DNA from: Rhodospirillales bacterium
GTDB lineage: Bacteria; Pseudomonadota; Alphaproteobacteria; Rhodospirillales; Shumkoniaceae
Length of the DNA stretch: 64,000 nucleotides
Direction of reading: 5' to 3'
Assembly (NCBI GenBank): GCA_014859895.1
Contig: JACZKS010000035.1
Coordinates: 1-64,000 of the forward strand
The number at the start of each line of letters is the position of its first letter. Position 1 is the stretch's first letter. Shown here in pieces: positions 58,618 through 64,000 of the stretch. Below the pieces are notes generated by a model, which saw only the letters and a program-made list of their open reading frames with translations, searched no databases and was not told the origin of the DNA. A program made the position numbers and the translations under genes.

Positions 58618-59058
58618 CTACGCGGGGGTTCGTCGGTACTCGGCGTCGAGGATCAACGCCTTGCGGGGGCCATCCACCCGCCAAACCGCGCGCCAACGAT
58701 CCTTGCCGTCGACCGCGAAATCCCCGCGATAAAGGTCGTCACCGCACCGGTGTTCGACCGACCATGTGCCGCCGGAAAGATCGAGGGCGTGGAAAAACCG
58801 GCCGTCGTCGAAATACACCTCGGCGACGGCCGCGACGGGAAACGCGTACACATAGTCGCGGCCAGCCTCGCCTTCGTAACCGTTCAGCCGCAGGACACCG
58901 CGCTCGCGATAGCGAAGACCTTGCCGTTCGCGGCAGAACGCCGCGCCCCCCTCGAAGGAACCCCGTTCGTCACGGCGCCGGTCGTCGATGCGCCGCCGAA
59001 CTCTCCACGGGCCGGCGAGATAGGCTTTCAGATCGGCGATCGCAAGCCGCCCGGCCAC
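58618..59058 (-). CDS. DUF6314 family protein
   Basis: 146 residues starting with GTG directly after the bioY stop. The C-terminal pattern FFHALDLSGGTWSVEHRCGDDLYRGDF then WRAVWRVDGPRKALILDAEYRR matches DUF6314 as I recall it. A beta-rich lipocalin-like fold is plausible, and its His/Cys could bind a ligand. No signal peptide. Coupled to bioY, but function unknown. Confidence 0.8.
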   Translation of the reverse strand: MAGRLAIADLKAYLAGPWRVRRRIDDRRRDERGSFEGGAAFCRERQGLRYRERGVLRLNGYEGEAGRDYVYAFPVAAVAEVYFDDGRFFHALDLSGGTWSVEHRCGDDLYRGDFAVDGKDRWRAVWRVDGPRKALILDAEYRRTPA

Positions 59059-59661
59059 CTAGCCGCGGCGGCTCCGCGCCGCTTTCCAGGCCAGCGGCAT
59101 CACAACCGCCGCCAGCGCCATCTTCGTCAGCTCGCCAAGAAGGAAGGGCGTCAGCCCCCACGCCAGGATCGGCTTGCTCCAGCCGAACAGGACGCCCAGC
59201 CACAGCACCCCCGGAACGAAAAGAATGACGTCGCCGACGATCACGGCCACCGCGGTCGTGAAGAAGTTGCGGTCCCAGCCCCGCTCGGCGAGATACCCGC
59301 AGCCCATGACCGCCAGCAGATAGCCGACCAGATACCCCCCGGTCGGCCCCACCATGTAGGCGAGCCCGATGCCCTTTTCCGGGGTGCCGGCGAACACCGG
59401 CAGGCCCAAGGCCCCCTGGGCCAGGTAAAGCGTCAGCGTCGCCACGCCCAGGCGCGGGCCATAGGCCATGCCGATGACAACGACGACGAACGTCTGCATG
59501 GTCATGGGCACCGGCCAGAACGGCACCTGGACCTTGGCCGAGACGGTCAAAAGCAGGCTGCCGACGACGGCCAGGACGGCGGTGCGCAGCCAACCGGCAC
59601 CGGCGGCGGCTGACCACAGGGCGGAAACCAGTGTCGGTTGGGCGACGGTTCGACCACGCAT
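59059..59661 (-). CDS. bioY: Biotin transporter BioY
   Basis: 200 residues, six membrane helices. PFWPVPMTMQTFVVVVIGMAYG and LAQGALGLPVFAG, then GPTGGYLVGYLLA, are the BioY signature. It is the S-component of the biotin ECF transporter and can work alone in some alphaproteobacteria; no bioMN genes are adjacent. I found no clear BioR operator upstream. A CCCCGGC/GCCGGGG hairpin (59697-59712) lies between parC and bioY. Confidence 0.93.
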   Translation of the reverse strand: MRGRTVAQPTLVSALWSAAAGAGWLRTAVLAVVGSLLLTVSAKVQVPFWPVPMTMQTFVVVVIGMAYGPRLGVATLTLYLAQGALGLPVFAGTPEKGIGLAYMVGPTGGYLVGYLLAVMGCGYLAERGWDRNFFTTAVAVIVGDVILFVPGVLWLGVLFGWSKPILAWGLTPFLLGELTKMALAAVVMPLAWKAARSRRG

Positions 59662-59741
59662 GCTTGAATTCCCTCGTTCCTGTCTATTCCAGACTTCCCC
59701 GGCAGGCCGGGGCCCCGATCAGATATCGGTACGCTTTCCTA

Positions 59742-61988
<2,247 letters not shown>

Positions 61989-62070
61989 GGTCGGTCCGGA
62001 CTCGTTGGAGCGTCATCAGAGATTGAAGGTGGATACTACATGTAGCGCGCGGGCGCATCAAAGCATCAAT

Positions 62071-62802
62071 TCATGGCGCATCCGCGGCGTGCCGCAAGCG
62101 TTCCTCAAGACGGCGGCGCGCCGCCGGCATGGGGACGCCCATCGTGGAGAAAACGTGGCGTTCCAGGAAATGGCCGGTAAGGCGCATTCCATCGAGCAAG
62201 GCACCCGGCGTCGCCCCGTTGCCGCCCCCGGCGAGGAAGGCCGGCAGGGCCAGCAGCTTGCCCTTGTAGGGCTCGCCGGCAGCCATCGACACCGCCCGTC
62301 CCGACTTCGGCGACACGTAGGCAAGCTGGTCGTTGCGGCCGGTGGCGGCGCATTCGGACAAGTCGAGGCCAAAGCCCAACTGGGTCAACAGGCCGAGCTC
62401 CCATCGGATATAGGCGACCGGCCAGACGTCGTCCCCGATGGCCCCCAGCAGGGCCAGTAGGCCGTCGTAGATCGGCGTGAAGGGTTCCCGCTCGGGCAGC
62501 GCCGCCTCGGCCACTGAGCAGGCGGCGGAAAGGGCGGCCAGGCGGTCGGCATCGTCGAGCACGGCGGCGGCGAAGGCGTGGGTCATCTCGCATGTGAGCG
62601 TTCCCAGGTGCTCGGCCAGCCGGGCCCGCCACCGGGCCTCGACCTGGTTGCCGGGTTGCAGGATGCCACGCGCGCCCTTGCCCGCCCCGCCACGCACCAA
62701 CCCGGCATGGCGGCCGTAGGTGCGGGTCAGCAAGGTGACGATCGCCGACGTTTCGCCATGCTTGCGGGCAGAAAGGATGATGCCCTCATCGGTCCACTCC
62801 AT
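62071..62802 (-). CDS. recO: DNA repair protein RecO
   Basis: 243 residues. An N-terminal OB fold (EWTDEGIILSARKHGETSAIVTLLTRTYGRHAGLVRGG) is followed by a helical C-terminal domain without zinc cysteines. It loads RecA on gapped DNA with RecR. It follows era by 44 bp and precedes parC. Confidence 0.95.
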   Translation of the reverse strand: MEWTDEGIILSARKHGETSAIVTLLTRTYGRHAGLVRGGAGKGARGILQPGNQVEARWRARLAEHLGTLTCEMTHAFAAAVLDDADRLAALSAACSVAEAALPEREPFTPIYDGLLALLGAIGDDVWPVAYIRWELGLLTQLGFGLDLSECAATGRNDQLAYVSPKSGRAVSMAAGEPYKGKLLALPAFLAGGGNGATPGALLDGMRLTGHFLERHVFSTMGVPMPAARRRLEERLRHAADAP

Positions 62803-62846
62803 GGCTCTACTCTAGCCGATCCCGGAGATGCCGCGAGGACGAAATG

Positions 62847-63752
62847 TCAGGCGTTGAAATCGAGACCCCAGTCCCGGTAGCGCTCGGGATCGTCGCCCCA
62901 CGATTCGCGGACCTTGACGAACAGGAACAGATGAACCCGACGCTCGAAAATCGCCTCCAACTCGATGCGGGCGGCCTCGCCTAGCGCCCGAATGCGCCGA
63001 CCGCCCTTGCCCAACACGATGGCCCGCTGGCTTTCTCGCTCGACGAAAACCACCTGATCGATCCGCACGCTGCCGTCGCGCCGCTCATCCCACGATTCGG
63101 TCTCGACGGTGGCGGCGTAGGGCAGTTCCTCGTGAAGCTGGCGATACAGTTGCTCGCGCGTGATCTCGGCGGCAAGCAGCCGCTGCGGCATGTCGGAAAT
63201 CTGGTCCTCGGGGAAATGCCAGGGCCCTTCCGCCATGCGGCCGGCCAGATGGGTTACCAGATCGCGTACGCCATCGCCGGTCAGCGCCGAGACCATGAAG
63301 GTGTCGGTGAACGTTCCGCCGGCGTTCAGTTCGGAGGCGAATCTGAGCAGCGCCGGCTTTTTGGCCAGATCGACCTTGTTGAGCACGAGAATGGCCGGCC
63401 GCCCGGCCGATTTCAGACGATCGACGATGCCTCGCGTGTTGGCGTCCAGTCCCTTGGCGGCATCGACCAGCAGCAGCACGGCGTCGGCGTCCTCGGCACC
63501 GCTCCACGCGGCCGCCACCATGGCGCGGTCCAACCGCCGCCGGGGCTGGAAAATGCCGGGGGTATCGATGAAGACGATCTGGGAGGCCCCCTCGATATGG
63601 ATGCCAAGCACGCGCGTGCGCGTTGTCTGCACCTTGGGCGACACGATGGACACCTTGGCGCCGACGATCTGGTTGATCAGGGTCGACTTGCCGACGTTGG
63701 GAGCCCCCAGCACCGCAACGAAGCCGCAACGGGTCGATGGATCAGCCGCCAT
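62847..63752 (-). CDS. era: GTPase Era
   Basis: 301 residues. G1 GAPNVGKSTLINQIVG, G3 FIDTPGIF and G4 LNKVDLAK are present, with a C-terminal KH domain (VFVERESQRAIVLGKGGRRIRAL). It binds the 16S rRNA 3' end during small-subunit assembly. Its start overlaps the rnc stop by 11 bp, the standard rnc-era pair. Confidence 0.96.
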   Translation of the reverse strand: MAADPSTRCGFVAVLGAPNVGKSTLINQIVGAKVSIVSPKVQTTRTRVLGIHIEGASQIVFIDTPGIFQPRRRLDRAMVAAAWSGAEDADAVLLLVDAAKGLDANTRGIVDRLKSAGRPAILVLNKVDLAKKPALLRFASELNAGGTFTDTFMVSALTGDGVRDLVTHLAGRMAEGPWHFPEDQISDMPQRLLAAEITREQLYRQLHEELPYAATVETESWDERRDGSVRIDQVVFVERESQRAIVLGKGGRRIRALGEAARIELEAIFERRVHLFLFVKVRESWGDDPERYRDWGLDFNA

Positions 63753-64000
63753 ATCGCACCTCCAGCTGGGCCAGCAAGGCGCCGGCCGCCGCCTGTTCGG
63801 CCGTCCGCTTGGACGGCCCGCTGGCCACCTCGGGCGGATGATTTTCTATGGACACCTCGACCTTGAAGAGCGGCGCGTGCGGCGGCCCCTCGCGGTCGAT
63901 CTCGCGATAGACCGGCAAGTCGAGACCGCGTCCTTGGGCCCATTCCTGCAGCGCCGTCTTGGCATCCTTGGGCGGCGTCAGGTCTTCCTCGATCAGCGCC
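63742..64000 (-). CDS. rnc: Ribonuclease III, C-terminal part (cut by window end)
   Basis: The frame is open from the right edge to a stop at 63742 and gives the double-stranded-RNA-binding domain: ALQEWAQGRGLDLPVY, then PLFKVEVSI and ASGPSKRTAEQAAAGALLAQ. The catalytic N-terminal half is beyond the window. It processes rRNA and structured RNAs. It overlaps era, as in most proteobacteria. Confidence 0.95.
   Translation of the reverse strand, partial: ALIEEDLTPPKDAKTALQEWAQGRGLDLPVYREIDREGPPHAPLFKVEVSIENHPPEVASGPSKRTAEQAAAGALLAQLEVRYGG

Noticed and set aside
59662..59741. BioR-type operator before bioY
   Set aside because: I looked for a TTATnnATAA-like site and found none.

Overview
The window is ordinary, densely packed chromosome from a GC-rich alphaproteobacterium, most likely of the order Rhodospirillales (inference). 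The clues are the dusB-ntrB-ntrC-ntrY-ntrX-trkA-dat-hfq-hflX gene order, a fused ispDF, a Ros/MucR regulator, a SAM-II-type riboswitch, a cytochrome bc1 assembly chaperone, motAB and a proton-pumping pyrophosphatase. About 75 protein genes (one cut by the right edge), one tRNA and one transposase remnant can be supported. I found no prophage, CRISPR array, rRNA or intact insertion sequence.

Layout. 1-347: broken transposase. 513-5819: a small catabolic or transport area (hydroxyisobutyrate-dehydrogenase-like, inositol-phosphatase-like, DcuC-type carrier, alpha/beta hydrolase, divergent LysR regulator). 5901-7696: cold-shock protein, an unknown small protein and a DmeF-type metal exporter. 20483 down to 7731, all on the minus strand: tRNA dihydrouridine synthase, the nitrogen two-component pairs NtrBC and NtrYX, TrkA, a D-amino-acid aminotransferase, an Asp/Glu racemase, a HAD phosphatase, Hfq and HflX. 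20602-27639: cytochrome assembly protein, IspDF, CutA, small unknowns, protoporphyrinogen oxidase, Dtd, secreted nuclease-like protein, haemolysin-III family protein and tRNA-Pro(GGG). 27771-32134: MerR, IHF-alpha, FabH, PlsX, L32, DUF177 and a bc1 chaperone (lipid synthesis and ribosome block). 32285-34938: BamE-like lipoprotein and H+-pyrophosphatase. 35167-42803: FliL-like, ThiL, NusB, RibH, RibB(X), RibE, RibD, NrdR, GlyA and RpiB, a riboflavin/one-carbon run with overlapping genes. 43206-43661: MucR behind a 400-bp AT-rich region. 43741-48639: complete Liv branched-chain amino-acid ABC transporter. 49341-51764: SAM-II riboswitch, O-acetylhomoserine sulfhydrylase and HemB. 51768-55094: flavin reductase, motAB and the Bpt N-end-rule transferase. 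55253-58608: TRAP transporter of the TakP type. 58618-64000: DUF6314, BioY, ParC, RecO, Era and the 3' end of rnc.

Points that stand out: a candidate SAM-II riboswitch before the sulfhydrylase gene; an NtrX whose AAA+ domain has lost both the GAFTGA loop and the Walker B glutamate; a RibB whose cyclohydrolase-II half lacks its zinc cysteines; a MucR with only two of four canonical finger ligands; a perfect 17-bp palindrome over the putative promoter of the ntr operon; a sigma-54-like promoter pointing at motAB; and similar hairpins between the binding-protein and permease genes in both the Liv and TRAP operons. I see no clear undescribed multi-gene system. The best unexplained pieces are several small conserved-looking proteins of unknown function.
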